DNA of 64,000 nucleotides from Gluconobacter albidus (lineage in GTDB: Bacteria; Pseudomonadota; Alphaproteobacteria; Acetobacterales; Acetobacteraceae). The notes under the pieces were generated by a model. That model was not told the DNA's origin, searched no databases, and was given only the letters and a program-made list of their open reading frames with translations. The stretch covers positions 1-64,000 of the forward strand of contig NZ_BEWL01000008.1 in assembly GCF_002723915.1 (NCBI RefSeq), in the 5' to 3' direction. A program made the translations under genes and the position numbers. This document shows, piece after piece, positions 1-8,961 of the stretch (the first letter of the stretch is position 1; the number at the start of each line of letters is the position of its first letter).

Positions 1-106
1 ACCGTGGAATAGCAGGTAGGCTCAGAACATATTTATTAGTGGGTAGTTCTTTTCTTCTTTTTAGCCTTGAGGCTGATCATGTCTCTCAACGCCTCGTCGC
101 ATAAAG

Positions 107-132
107 GGCAACCCGGACGATACCGGGTTGCC
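107..132 (-). terminator. Hairpin after bacterioferritin gene
   Basis: A perfect 10-bp inverted repeat (GGCAACCCGG / CCGGGTTGCC) with a 6-nt loop lies just beyond the bfr stop codon. On the minus strand it is followed only by a short CTTTAT tract, so it is a moderate intrinsic terminator. Confidence 0.6.
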
Positions 133-147
133 TGAAAAAATATGTGC

Positions 148-636
148 TTACTCCTGGTCGGGAGCAGCTGCAGAATTTTTATGAATATAACGTTCAATTC
201 CAATCTGTTTAATTAGATCGAACTGCCGATCAATGAAATCTTCATGCTCTTCTTCGTTAACAAGAATTTTTAAAAGCAAATCGCGTGAAACATAATCGCG
301 TACACTTTCACAGTAAGCGATACCTTCCCTAAGATCCTGAATAGCTTTCTCTTCGAGCTTCAGATCACATTCGAGAACTTCCTGAACTGTTTGACCAATG
401 AGAATTGAATTCAGGCGCTGCACATTTGGCAAACCACCCAAAAATAGGATTCTCTCGATCAGCCAATCTGCATGACGCATTTCCTCAATAGACTCTTCAT
501 ATTCTTTTTTGCCGAGATGAGTCACTCCCCAGTGTCTCAACATTCGGGCGTGAAGAAAATACTGATTGATTGCTGTCAGTTCATTTGTGAGCTGCGTATT
601 GAGATGCTCGATAACCACCGGATCTTTAATAGCCAT
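148..636 (-). CDS. bfr: Bacterioferritin (haem-containing iron storage)
   Basis: This encodes a 162-residue ferritin-like four-helix protein that oxidises Fe(II) and stores it in a 24-mer cage. The di-iron ferroxidase ligands are visible as Glu19, Glu52, His55, Glu95, Glu128 and His131, and Met53 sits where the bacterioferritin haem ligand is expected. Tyr26 is also conserved. Length matches the family (about 155-165). The start is supported by AGGGAG about 8 nt upstream of the ATG. A TATAAT-like -10 is readable on the minus strand near 689-694. The partner ferredoxin gene bfd is in the same window but 17 kb away. The C-terminal tail is short and Ala/Pro rich. Confidence 0.96.
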   Translation of the reverse strand: MAIKDPVVIEHLNTQLTNELTAINQYFLHARMLRHWGVTHLGKKEYEESIEEMRHADWLIERILFLGGLPNVQRLNSILIGQTVQEVLECDLKLEEKAIQDLREGIAYCESVRDYVSRDLLLKILVNEEEHEDFIDRQFDLIKQIGIERYIHKNSAAAPDQE

Positions 637-1046
637 TTTCTAGACTCCCTAAAAATAAAATTTTATCGAAAAAAGCTCATAAAAGAAAATTATATCTCTA
701 CGAAATCTGAATTCTTGCCGCGGCATTTTGTAGTGGATTTCTTCAAAACGCCTGCCCAGCGAGCATTCAAATTCATCAAACCGTGATAAAGGCGCGTTGT
801 TTCGACCAGTACTCTGTTTTTCTCATAGGCTAATCAGTTCCACATTAGTGGCTATAATTTCAATCAATAGTCATACATCCTGCGGCCGTACACACGGATT
901 GAAATTTGGAGCTGAAAATTTTTGGACTTCTTTCCCTCGTCATGTGAAAGATAGCGCTCGTAATTTATTTTTGCAGACTCCTGCGAAAAATCCAACCGAC
1001 TAAGAAAAATTTTTGTTTTTTTACCTAAAATACACTTATTGCAATA

Positions 1047-1083
1047 AATAAACAATATCCTTGACAGGAAAATATTGTTTATT
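1047..1083. promoter_or_regulatory. 12-bp inverted repeat around a -35 box (operator)
   Basis: AATAAACAATAT (1047-1058) and ATATTGTTTATT (1072-1083) form a perfect 12-bp inverted repeat with a 13-bp spacer. The spacer contains the TTGACA hexamer at 1061-1066, so a dimeric repressor bound here would cover the -35 element. The binding protein is unknown. Confidence 0.6.
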
Positions 1084-1091
1084 ATTATAAT
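1061..1091 (+). promoter_or_regulatory. Sigma70-type promoter for the lipoprotein gene
   Basis: TTGACA at 1061-1066 and TATAAT at 1086-1091 are both perfect consensus, with 19-bp spacing (an 18-bp alternative is TTATAA at 1085-1090). It lies about 50 bp upstream of the ATG at 1140. Confidence 0.6.
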
Positions 1092-1139
1092 TTATTCAAT
1101 AAAATAAAATCCATTATACAAAAACATAGAGACTGTCGA

Positions 1140-2225
1140 ATGCACAAAATTAAAAAAGCAATTTATATATCTTTCACTTTAATTTTAGGGGGATGTTATA
1201 ATATTGGCTCTCAAAGGCTTGGTAAGGACCAGGATGAATATTCCATATCTATTATAGAATCCAACAAAAGACAAACACTGCAAAATCTTATCAGGCTGCG
1301 ATATGCTGATACTCCCGGTCTTCTAGACACGACACAATTAATCTCAGGTTATCAGTTTCAGCAAAGTGCTTTCCTGGGGGTTGCTTCAGATACATTCCCC
1401 ATTCGTCCAAATGGAGGAATAGCTGCGCAATTGCAGCAGAATCCAACATTTACGTTTCAGCCCGTTACTGGAGATGCTTACGCGCATAGCTTCTTGAGTC
1501 CTCTTTCTCCAGCCAGCTTATTACCTCTTGCTATGGGAGGGTTGCCAATTGATGTTCTGTTGCAGCTTTCAGCTCAATCAATCAATTCAATGAGCAATAA
1601 TAGACCATTTTCAAAAAATGCCGGAGATATGGATAGTAATAGTAATTATAAAATAGAAGAATTTTTTGAATTAATACATAATCTAAGATTACTTCAGGCT
1701 GCGGGGTTGTTGGAAATCCAGCTTCAAAAATATCCAAAAATCAAAGATAAATCTTATGAAACAAGCCATGTTTTTCTAAATATATACCCGACACAAAATC
1801 CTAATTTAGAAAAAATAACGCAAAATACCAAAAAATTATTGAATTTTTCTCCTAAATACAAACATATGGAGGTTGTATATGGTTCTGGAACTCCAAAGCC
1901 AGGAGAGATCAATATTTTATCCCGAAGCATGCTGTCAATATTGGGGCAGATTGCATACCAAATAAATATTCCTGAAGATAAATTATCTTCAGGAGGGACG
2001 GAAAAATCAATAGATGATAAAGAAAATTCTATTGTAAATATTAAATATGGAAAAATAAAACCACAAAATCAATTTGTTTCTGTGTATTATGATAGATACT
2101 ATTACTGGATTGATAGGCAAGATTTTAAAAGCAAGCTTGCTTTCACAATCACTCAAATGCTTTTGGAGCTATCGAAGACTACTCAATCTTCGGGAGCGAT
2201 TGTAACGATACCTGTAAATAAATAA
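1140..2225 (+). CDS. Lipoprotein of unknown function
   Basis: This 361-residue protein starts with a signal peptide ending in a lipobox (LILGGC), so Cys19 should be lipidated and the protein membrane-anchored in the periplasm. The N-terminal domain contains a segment like RQTLQNLIRLRYADTPGLLD, which I recall from uncharacterised lipoproteins of Gram-negative bacteria; I cannot name a function. The C-terminal part is charged and Asn/Lys rich. The gene is markedly AT-rich compared with its surroundings, suggesting recent acquisition or relaxed base composition. It lies 300 bp upstream of a TolC-type lipoprotein on the same strand, and a functional link is possible but unproven. Confidence 0.75.
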   Translation: MHKIKKAIYISFTLILGGCYNIGSQRLGKDQDEYSISIIESNKRQTLQNLIRLRYADTPGLLDTTQLISGYQFQQSAFLGVASDTFPIRPNGGIAAQLQQNPTFTFQPVTGDAYAHSFLSPLSPASLLPLAMGGLPIDVLLQLSAQSINSMSNNRPFSKNAGDMDSNSNYKIEEFFELIHNLRLLQAAGLLEIQLQKYPKIKDKSYETSHVFLNIYPTQNPNLEKITQNTKKLLNFSPKYKHMEVVYGSGTPKPGEINILSRSMLSILGQIAYQINIPEDKLSSGGTEKSIDDKENSIVNIKYGKIKPQNQFVSVYYDRYYYWIDRQDFKSKLAFTITQMLLELSKTTQSSGAIVTIPVNK

Positions 2226-2529
2226 AAAACCTAATTAATATCTGGCTGCTTTCCGCTTGTTCTCTACTTTGTGGGGTGGTACCGCTCGCGATCGGTTCCC
2301 GTTTGACGGGCGGACTACCCATATTGTCGAGCTTTTCCCCAAATGGCTTTCAATTCCTGTAAGTAGATGGAAAATGTGTATGTGCAGGCCTTGGATTGGC
2401 AATAGAGCGACAAGCGAATATGATTTATCCAGCTTGCACAGTTATTTGAGAAAATGGGTAAATCTATAATATAAAAAATTTTTTAAAATTGATATTATAA
2501 GGATAAAACATAATTCAGGAGAAATTAAA
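2226..2529. other. 304-base gap with a GC-richer patch
   Basis: The patch at about 2250-2420 is more GC-rich than the AT-rich DNA on both sides. A 70-codon frame (2257-2469) crosses it but has no ribosome site and no recognisable product. It may be a remnant of older sequence. Confidence 0.4.
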
Positions 2530-4104
2530 TTGATAAATTATAAGAAAAAATTATTTTTCATTACTGTATTTTCAATTATTTTATCGGGGTGTGCATCTTC
2601 CGAATTGGATACTGCTCCCTCTGGTCCTGATCATCCTTGGCAGCCTAATGTTACTTCTGCAGGTGTGATTGTTCCAGGAAAAGCAAGAAAAGTATCAAAG
2701 TTATCATTTCCAGGAAAATATACTCTTCCTTCAAATCCAGATGCTATCGTTCAGGGGAGTATGCAACTGATCGATGATCGAAAAAAATCAATTTATACCT
2801 TGGCAGAATTGATTGATATTTCACAATCTTCTAATCCGCAGACAAGAAAGGCCTGGGATGCTGCGCGGGATGCTGCGCTGGCTGTTGGAATTATTAAAAG
2901 TACGTATCTACCCACATTGACAGCAACCGTTGTAGGGGGATGGTCTCGGGCAAGAAGTCAGACTACCGATGCGTCTCTTGATACAGATGAATATGGGTCT
3001 ATCGGTATTAACGGTACTCCGAGGCGGCGCAGTTCAGGTACTGCGGAAGTGCAGACTGTAGGGTTGCGCTGGTTGCTGTTTGATTTTGGACGTAGAGAAG
3101 CATTGATTGGCGCTGCACGTCAGGCGCAATTGGCCACAAACGTTCTTTTTACAGGCGTTCATCAGAAAATAATTTATAGTGTCACAACTGCTTTTTATGC
3201 ACATGCGGCGGCATTTACTCGCGCCCAACTTTTACAAACATCTCTCGAAAATGCAGAGCATGTTCAAGCAGCAGCAGAAGCAAGGCTGAAGCAGGGGCAG
3301 GGAACAATTATGGATGTCACACAGGCACGGCAGGTTACCGCACAGGTTAATCTGCGTCTTGTGCAGGCCCAGGGTGAGGAGCAGAACACCTATCTCGCGT
3401 TACTCAACACTATGGGCGTCTCAACGAATTCGCATCTCAATCTTGAAGATGTATCCGGCCGCTCCCTGTCGCTGGAAGACGTGCGTTTGAGCGACGAGGT
3501 GGTGAAGGAGGCAGTCGGGCGTCGCCCGGATGTTTTGGCTGCCTATGCGGCAGCGCGTTCTGCTCACAGCCGTATTTCTGCAGCACGGGCAGCATTTCTT
3601 CCAAGTGTTTTTATGACGGGTAACGTGGCGTATTCAACAGGGCAAACAAGCCTGACCTCCATACCGAGTGCTAGCGACAGTGTTTCTCCAACGCTCAATC
3701 TTTCGGGAAATCGTTTCAGCACCTTGATTCTCGGGGGAATCAGCGTTCCTATTTTTGATGGTGGTTTGCGCTCTGCCATTGTCAAACGTGCGCAGGATCA
3801 GGAAGACAGCGCAGAAGCCACGCTTCGGCAGACAGTAAATGGCGCGGTTCAGCAGATCGTTCTGGCAGAGAATGCCCTTCATACAAGCCTTCAGGCCTAC
3901 GAGGCGGCGTCCAAACTTCGTGTGGCGTCACAAACGAATTTTGATGCAGCTTTGGTGTCCTATCGCGCGGGAACTGGATCAGTGACGCAGGCTGAACTGG
4001 CGCAGAATGGGCTTCTGGATGCCAATATCAGTCGATCGGATGCTTATTATGCCGCGCTGATTGCGGCTGCGGGGCTGGCTTTTGGAACGGGTTCGTTGGG
4101 CTAG
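2530..4104 (+). CDS. TolC/OprM-type outer-membrane efflux lipoprotein
   Basis: This 524-residue protein is an outer-membrane factor of tripartite efflux or type I secretion systems. It has a lipobox (ILSGC) and two repeated outer-membrane-factor segments, roughly residues 90-310 and 325-520. The TTG start at 2530 is chosen because AGGAGA sits about 8 nt upstream. No periplasmic adaptor or inner-membrane pump gene is adjacent, so it must use a partner encoded elsewhere, or pair with the lipoprotein upstream. Base composition changes inside the gene: the first 800 or so bases are AT-rich and the rest has the GC content of the core chromosome, which suggests a mosaic gene. Confidence 0.88.
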   Translation: MINYKKKLFFITVFSIILSGCASSELDTAPSGPDHPWQPNVTSAGVIVPGKARKVSKLSFPGKYTLPSNPDAIVQGSMQLIDDRKKSIYTLAELIDISQSSNPQTRKAWDAARDAALAVGIIKSTYLPTLTATVVGGWSRARSQTTDASLDTDEYGSIGINGTPRRRSSGTAEVQTVGLRWLLFDFGRREALIGAARQAQLATNVLFTGVHQKIIYSVTTAFYAHAAAFTRAQLLQTSLENAEHVQAAAEARLKQGQGTIMDVTQARQVTAQVNLRLVQAQGEEQNTYLALLNTMGVSTNSHLNLEDVSGRSLSLEDVRLSDEVVKEAVGRRPDVLAAYAAARSAHSRISAARAAFLPSVFMTGNVAYSTGQTSLTSIPSASDSVSPTLNLSGNRFSTLILGGISVPIFDGGLRSAIVKRAQDQEDSAEATLRQTVNGAVQQIVLAENALHTSLQAYEAASKLRVASQTNFDAALVSYRAGTGSVTQAELAQNGLLDANISRSDAYYAALIAAAGLAFGTGSLG

Positions 4105-4131
4105 GGTTTGTCAGGCTGGGTCGTTTTCTGA

Positions 4132-4165
4132 GCGATAAGCTCTCATGTTCATGAGGGCTTATCGC
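4132..4165. terminator. Bidirectional terminator between convergent genes
   Basis: GCGATAAGCTCTCATG (4132-4147) and CATGAGGGCTTATCGC (4150-4165) form a 16-bp stem with one wobble position, lying between the convergent TolC-like and small lipoprotein genes. Confidence 0.75.
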
Positions 4166-4188
4166 ATAAATATTATGCTGACTGGGTT

Positions 4189-4614
4189 TTACCAGCCCCA
4201 ACCCGGGCCGAAACCATAGTCCGGGCCGAAGCCGTCTCCCCAGGGGCCCCAGTCTCCCCAATTCCATTGAGCATCCTGATAGTCTTCTGCGGTCGTCTGC
4301 TGTTCGTTGGCGATGCTCTGCTGCTGCTGGTACGCAAGGTAGCGACCGTAAGCGGCCTGATTCCCCACATAGAGGCACCCGCAGACTGTTGGATCGGCGT
4401 AGACATAGGTGACTGTGTTGCCGTGTATCCGGCGCACGAAGTGATGCGCTGGGAGTTTCTTCAGCATGGCAATCTGCTGTGGCGTTGAGGCGGGTTTCAA
4501 CAGAAATCCTGCCGCAGCGAGGTGATCGTCTTTTTGGGTAGCAATCTGCTGAGGGGATTCGCAGGCAGAAAGTGCAGCCATACAAACAAGTGAGGCTAAA
4601 AAGGTTTTCTTCAT
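4189..4614 (-). CDS. Small lipoprotein with Gly/Trp-rich tail
   Basis: This 141-residue protein has a signal peptide with lipobox ALSAC, a central domain with a Cys-Gly-Cys motif (TVCGCLYVG), a Gln-rich linker and a C-terminal tail of Trp, Gly, Asp and Pro (WGDWGPWGDGFGPDYGFGPG). I do not recognise a family with known function; such envelope lipoproteins occur in acetic acid bacteria. GGAGA lies 8 nt upstream of the ATG. It is convergent with the TolC-like gene and separated from it by a strong terminator. Confidence 0.75.
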   Translation of the reverse strand: MKKTFLASLVCMAALSACESPQQIATQKDDHLAAAGFLLKPASTPQQIAMLKKLPAHHFVRRIHGNTVTYVYADPTVCGCLYVGNQAAYGRYLAYQQQQSIANEQQTTAEDYQDAQWNWGDWGPWGDGFGPDYGFGPGWGW

Positions 4615-4788
4615 TATTAAGTCTCCGTAAATAAATTCATGTATCTGTTGCCGTGCCGATCTTTATATTGCGGCATAGATATTTATGTAAAAGCCGTTCA
4701 AAAGTTCCCGGTAGGTAGGGTTTTTTGCAAAACGCCTGGAAACCGACCGGCTAGAGCTCGTTGTCGGAATGGAAATAATATTCGAATG

Positions 4789-6024
4789 TTATATCTGTTC
4801 AGGCTGCTTTTTTGACAGCGTTTGACCGTGCAGCTGAAGCAGGGTGGCTGACAGGGCCAGTGCCATGCCGAGCATGACGGTACCAGTCCAGCCATATGGT
4901 TGCCATGTCCAGATCGCCGCAGCCGAGCCGCCTGCCCCTCCCAGAAACATCGTGCCCATAAAGATCGTGTTCAGTCGTGCGCGGGCCTGTGGGCGCAGCG
5001 CGTAAACAACATGCTGGTTGGAAATGAGAGCACTCTGGATCGCAAAATCCAGCACGATGACGCCTGCGATCAGGCCGGCCAGTGAGGTCCACAAACCGAA
5101 GATAATCCACGCCACAAGTGTCAATGCTGCCCCCAGAATGATGATCCGGTGGGGACCGTGCCGATCTGCGATCTGCCCAGAAAGGGGCGCGGCGAGAATT
5201 CCAACTGCTCCGACAATACCGAAGAGGCCCGCGGCATCAGCCCCAAGGCCGAAGCGGGGCTGTTGCAGGCGGAGGGCAAGCGTCGTCCAGAAAACGCTGA
5301 AAGCAGCAAACAGAAAGCCCTGCGTGAGAGCGGCGAGGCGCAGGGCGGAGAATTCCTTCCACAATCCGCCGAGGGACACCAGCAGTTGTCCGTAATTGAG
5401 GCTGGTATCGGCGGGGCGGTGCGTGGGTAGCCGCCAGGCCATCAGGGCTCCGGCACCCAGAGCAATAGGCACGGCCAGCCAGAACATGTCGCGCCAGTCG
5501 GAATATGTCGCAACTACGCCTGCCAGGGTCCGGCTTAGCAGGATACCGCCCAGAAGCCCTGCCATGACAATGCCAATTGTATGGCCACGGCGTTCAGGAG
5601 AAGACAGGTGTGCGGCAAACGGGACAATCTGCTGTGCCACGGTTGCCATGGCTCCCACGGCAAGGGAGGCGACAAGCAGGATGGCGGCACTGGGCGCCAA
5701 AGCTGCTCCTGCGAGGGCGAGAGACAGCAGCATGAACTGGCAGGCGATCAGCCGCCTGCGTTCCAGAAGGTCGCCTACTGGAACAAGAAGGAAGAGCCCT
5801 GCGGCATAACCAAGCTGGGTAACGGTTGGGATAAGGCCTGTGAAGGGGCCGGGTAGGTCGCGCTGCATGACGCCCAGCATGGGCTGGTTGTAATAGATGT
5901 TGGCGACCGCAACACCGGCCGCAACAGCCATTCCCAGCGTCAGAAATCCGGAAAGAGGCGCTGCCGGTTCGCGACCTGCTCCGGAAGCGCGTATTGCGGA
6001 ATTCTGAAGGGATGCGTCGTCCAT
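4789..6024 (-). CDS. MFS drug/metabolite exporter
   Basis: This 411-residue inner-membrane protein belongs to the major facilitator superfamily, with about 12 transmembrane helices and the family signature between helices 2 and 3 ([10 protein letters not shown]). It likely exports small molecules by proton antiport; the substrate is unknown. I place the start at the ATG of MDDASLQN, because an upstream in-frame extension would overlap the neighbouring reductase gene and would put 42 hydrophilic residues before the first helix. AAGG lies upstream. It begins 13 bp after the reductase stop codon, so the two are probably one operon controlled by the divergent LysR regulator. Confidence 0.9.
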   Translation of the reverse strand: MDDASLQNSAIRASGAGREPAAPLSGFLTLGMAVAAGVAVANIYYNQPMLGVMQRDLPGPFTGLIPTVTQLGYAAGLFLLVPVGDLLERRRLIACQFMLLSLALAGAALAPSAAILLVASLAVGAMATVAQQIVPFAAHLSSPERRGHTIGIVMAGLLGGILLSRTLAGVVATYSDWRDMFWLAVPIALGAGALMAWRLPTHRPADTSLNYGQLLVSLGGLWKEFSALRLAALTQGFLFAAFSVFWTTLALRLQQPRFGLGADAAGLFGIVGAVGILAAPLSGQIADRHGPHRIIILGAALTLVAWIIFGLWTSLAGLIAGVIVLDFAIQSALISNQHVVYALRPQARARLNTIFMGTMFLGGAGGSAAAIWTWQPYGWTGTVMLGMALALSATLLQLHGQTLSKKQPEQI

Positions 6025-6037
6025 CACGGGAAATACC

Positions 6038-7165
6038 TTATCTGATTGTCGGCCGAGATGAGAGGTTTGACGGTTCGTTCTCTTCATCGCTGAATGTCGG
6101 ATAGTCCGTATAGCCATGAAAATCACCGCCATAGAATGTTGAACGGTCATATCGGTTTAATGGCCAGTGATTCCGTAGCCGCAGGACCAGATCCGGGTTG
6201 GCGATGAAGGCGCGTCCAAATGCAATTAGGTCTGCATCGCCAGATTCCAGAAGCTTTTCGGCGCTTTCGCTCGTAAAGCCGCCTGCCGCGATGATGGTTC
6301 GGGAAAAGAGCGGACGCAGGACAGACACATCGACCGGGTCGGGTTCCGCATCGGTGCCGATCCTTGGCTGCACGATATGCAGATAGGCGACTCCCATGGT
6401 TTGCAGCATCGAGGCGACATAGCTGAATGTGGCGTGTCTGTTGCTGTCGGACATCGCCCCGTAAGACCCGCTGGGGGTGAGGCGTACGCCGACGCGATCG
6501 GCCCCCCATACGTCAATGGCGGCCTGAGTGATTTCCTGAAGAAAACGGGCGCGATTTTCGATCGGTCCACCATAGGCGTCGGTCCGGGTATTCGTGCCAT
6601 CCTGCAGGAACTGATCGGGCAGATAGCCGTTGGCGCCGTGGATTTCCACGCCATCAAATCCTGCCTGCAGGGCTCGTGTTGCGGCTTGACGGTAGGCTTC
6701 GATCAGGGAGGAGATTTCATTGAGTTCCAGAGCGCGGGGGGTGTCGTACGGGACCGGGCCGTCGAGCGTCCATGCCGTGCCATCCGCCCTGATGGCGGAG
6801 GGGGCCAGAGGTGCCGCGCCACCGGGTTGGAGACTGCGGGCGGACTGACGGCCGACATGCCATAGTTGCAGGAACATGCGTCCCCCTTTGGCGTGGACCG
6901 CATCCGTGATGCGTTTCCAGCCGGGGATCTGTGCGTCATCGTAAATTCCGGCGGCACGTTCAAAACCATATCCCGTCAGGGCAACGGGAGAGGCCTCGGA
7001 AATGAGCAGACCGCCCGGCGTGGCGCGCTGGGTATAGTATTCGAGCATCAGGTCGTTGGGCAGATTGCCGATGCTTGAGCGCATTCTGGTCAGGGGCGCC
7101 ATGATGATGCGGTGTTCAAGCCGCATGGGGCCTACGAATTTCGGGGAAAAGAGAAGATCGGCCAT
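6038..7165 (-). CDS. Alkene reductase, old yellow enzyme family (NemA-like)
   Basis: This 375-residue FMN-dependent ene-reductase uses NAD(P)H to reduce activated double bonds, nitro groups or N-ethylmaleimide. The substrate-binding pair His176 and Asn179 in HGAN and the following Tyr181 are visible, as is the C-terminal FMN phosphate region (IAAGGF and [13 protein letters not shown]). Length and the YGG ending region match the NemA branch. It is the first gene of a likely operon with the MFS exporter, and is divergent from a LysR gene with a palindromic operator in the 118-bp gap. Induction by electrophiles is the usual scheme for this family, but is inference here. Confidence 0.93.
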   Translation of the reverse strand: MADLLFSPKFVGPMRLEHRIIMAPLTRMRSSIGNLPNDLMLEYYTQRATPGGLLISEASPVALTGYGFERAAGIYDDAQIPGWKRITDAVHAKGGRMFLQLWHVGRQSARSLQPGGAAPLAPSAIRADGTAWTLDGPVPYDTPRALELNEISSLIEAYRQAATRALQAGFDGVEIHGANGYLPDQFLQDGTNTRTDAYGGPIENRARFLQEITQAAIDVWGADRVGVRLTPSGSYGAMSDSNRHATFSYVASMLQTMGVAYLHIVQPRIGTDAEPDPVDVSVLRPLFSRTIIAAGGFTSESAEKLLESGDADLIAFGRAFIANPDLVLRLRNHWPLNRYDRSTFYGGDFHGYTDYPTFSDEENEPSNLSSRPTIR

Positions 7166-7262
7166 GGGAAACAGTCCTGTGTGAAACGCGCCATCGGCGC
7201 CGTGTTCCAGAGGATGGATATTTCCGTATTGGATTGGCAGTGGTTATTCCAGTATAAATAGA

Positions 7263-7277
7263 ATTCCATAATGGAAT
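7263..7277. promoter_or_regulatory. 15-bp perfect palindrome in LysR/reductase intergenic region
   Basis: ATTCCATAATGGAAT is a perfect 7-1-7 palindrome ending 6 bp before the LysR start codon, with a half-site ATTCCAG near 7246. It fits a LysR-type operator with autoregulation. Confidence 0.6.
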
Positions 7278-7283
7278 ACTAAA

Positions 7284-8192
7284 ATGGATCGTCTGCAGGC
7301 CATGACCGTTTTTGTACGGGTCGTTGAGAGTGGCTCTTTCTCCGCTGCGGCGCGGCTGATGCATCTCGGGCAGCCGGCGGTCTCGAAGGCCGTCGCCCAG
7401 CTTGAACGGCAGCTGGGTGTGCAGCTTCTTCTGCGCTCCGCACATGGTCTGACACCGACCGATGCAGGACAGCGTTATTTCGAGCGTGTTGTCCGGATCG
7501 TGTCCGATGCAGAGGACGCGGATGCTGCTGCACGTGACAGTACGCTCAGTTTGCAGGGAAGGCTCCGGGTGGCGGTTCCGACAACCTTCGGACGCATTCA
7601 GATCGTGCCCCGTCTTGGAGAGCTTCTGAAGGAGCATCCCCAACTGAAAATGGATATCGAACTCGATGACCGGCGGGTGGATCTCGTGATGGAAGGGATA
7701 GATGTTGCCATTCGCGTGGGGCCTCTGAATGACAGCACGATGATTGCAAAGCGCCTTGCGAGAGGGCGCCGTTCCGTTCTCGCAACGCCGCAGTATCTGG
7801 AACAGTCCCTGGCTCTCGAGACGCCGGAAGACCTGGGTCTGCATCAGGCTGTCACTTATGCGCGGGATGATGGGGTCAGATACACGTTCCGCCAGCAGGA
7901 AAGGGAGATGACCGCAACCCTGAGACCGCGCCTGAACCTGAGCGCGGCTGAAGGAATCCGGGCCGCCGTACTTGCAGATCTGGGCCTGACCATTGCGGCG
8001 GACTGGATGTTCCGGCCGGAACTGGAGTGCGGAACGGTGGTGCGCTGCCTGACAGACTGGTCCCTGCCGCCTGTTGATCTGTGGGTGGTTTATCCTTCGG
8101 GCAGGCTGACGAGCGCCAAGGCTCGGGCTTTCTCGGATTTTGTAGCGGGAGTGATTGGAGACCTGGAAATGGTGCCGCGTTCCATGCACTAA
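7284..8192 (+). CDS. LysR-family transcriptional regulator
   Basis: This 302-residue protein has an N-terminal winged helix-turn-helix (residues 1-60, with SFSAAARLMHLGQPAVSKAV) and a C-terminal effector-binding domain from about residue 90. It reads away from the alkene reductase and MFS genes, and a perfect palindrome lies just ahead of its start, so it probably regulates both itself and that operon. The coinducer is unknown; an electrophile or quinone-like compound would suit the target enzyme. Confidence 0.93.
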   Translation: MDRLQAMTVFVRVVESGSFSAAARLMHLGQPAVSKAVAQLERQLGVQLLLRSAHGLTPTDAGQRYFERVVRIVSDAEDADAAARDSTLSLQGRLRVAVPTTFGRIQIVPRLGELLKEHPQLKMDIELDDRRVDLVMEGIDVAIRVGPLNDSTMIAKRLARGRRSVLATPQYLEQSLALETPEDLGLHQAVTYARDDGVRYTFRQQEREMTATLRPRLNLSAAEGIRAAVLADLGLTIAADWMFRPELECGTVVRCLTDWSLPPVDLWVVYPSGRLTSAKARAFSDFVAGVIGDLEMVPRSMH

Positions 8193-8197
8193 AATCA

Positions 8198-8214
8198 GGA
8201 AACAATGAGTTTCC
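8198..8214. promoter_or_regulatory. Shared dyad motif, copy 1 (YceI operon)
   Basis: GGAAAC-AATGA-GTTTCC is a perfect 6-bp dyad 125 bp upstream of the first YceI gene, followed by a T-rich tract. Near-identical dyads stand at a similar distance before the DoxX and hydrolase genes. Confidence 0.6.
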
Positions 8215-8338
8215 GTTGTTTTTATTTATTGCTTAATTCGTCTCGCGTAATTCTCGGGTCAACAAGGATGCACGACAGGCTCTTCCGGGGGCCTGGTTCT
8301 CTGTCCCTGCTTCTTCATTCTGACCAGAGATTCCCGAC

Positions 8339-8956
8339 ATGAAATCCTCTTTTTTCCTGCTTTCCCTAGCCGCTCTGACTTTTGCATCCGGCATTCCCCA
8401 TCCGGCATCGGCTCAGGTCGTAACGGACCCGGGGCAGGTTCAGTCCGGCACCTATGACGTCGAATCCAGCCATACACAGGTTGGTTTTTCCGTCCTGCAT
8501 TTTGGTTTCACGAACTACCAGGGCGTTTTTTCGGATGTTTCCGGGACGCTGGATCTTAATGATAAAAATCCTGCGGCGTCCCATCTTTCCGTGACTATCC
8601 CGGTTGGATCGGTTCAGACGACCAGCGCCAAGCTGACCGAAGAACTCAAGGGCGACCAATGGTTCAATGCCGCGCAGTATTCGAATGCGACGTTTGAATC
8701 CACCTCCGTCCGACGTACGGGCAAGGCCGATGCCATTGTGACGGGCAATCTGACGCTACATGGTGTCACAAAACCCGAGACGCTGAAGGTTCATTTCATC
8801 GGTGCAGGCGTGAACGCGCTCGACAAGAAATATACGACCGGTTTTGAAGCCACGGGCACCATCAAGCGCAGCGATTTCGGTGTGAAGATGTATGTCCCGT
8901 ATGTCAGCGATGCCGTGCAGCTGCGGATCGCCGGCGCTTTTGAAAAGCAGGGCTGA
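8339..8956 (+). CDS. YceI-family periplasmic protein
   Basis: This 205-residue protein has a signal peptide (cleavage likely after ASA near residue 25) and a YceI lipocalin-like beta-barrel that in homologues binds isoprenoid quinones or similar lipids. Typical motifs are visible: YDVESSHTQVGFSVLHFGFT, GDQWFNAAQYSNATF and LTLHGVTKPETL. It is followed within 6 bp by a cytochrome b561 gene and then a second YceI gene, the common b561-YceI arrangement thought to serve quinone-linked redox or stress functions in the envelope. Confidence 0.92.
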   Translation: MKSSFFLLSLAALTFASGIPHPASAQVVTDPGQVQSGTYDVESSHTQVGFSVLHFGFTNYQGVFSDVSGTLDLNDKNPAASHLSVTIPVGSVQTTSAKLTEELKGDQWFNAAQYSNATFESTSVRRTGKADAIVTGNLTLHGVTKPETLKVHFIGAGVNALDKKYTTGFEATGTIKRSDFGVKMYVPYVSDAVQLRIAGAFEKQG

Positions 8957-8961
8957 GTTCT

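Larger units (their letters stand above)
637..1139. other. 500-base intergenic region, no convincing gene
   Basis: Short open frames occur here (472-786 and 797-1003 plus strand, 864-1055 minus strand), but none has a good ribosome site or a recognisable product. The right half becomes very AT-rich and carries a promoter and a long inverted repeat, listed separately. A weak pair of arms (ATTTCAATC near 858 and GATTGAAAT near 897) could fold into a hairpin. Confidence 0.6.

Noticed and set aside
76-148. Minus-strand frame reading PGCPLCDEALRDMISLKAKK through the bfr terminator
   Set aside because: It has no start codon or ribosome site and lies over a terminator hairpin; the CPLC motif is probably chance.
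858-906. Hairpin of ATTTCAATC and GATTGAAAT arms as a regulatory RNA
   Set aside because: The loop is about 30 nt and neither promoter nor terminator goes with it.
472-1003. Two short plus-strand frames after the bfr start
   Set aside because: One is antisense to bfr and both lack ribosome sites and family features.
2257-2469. 70-codon plus-strand frame in a GC-richer patch
   Set aside because: There is no ribosome site or recognisable product, although it might be a degraded remnant.
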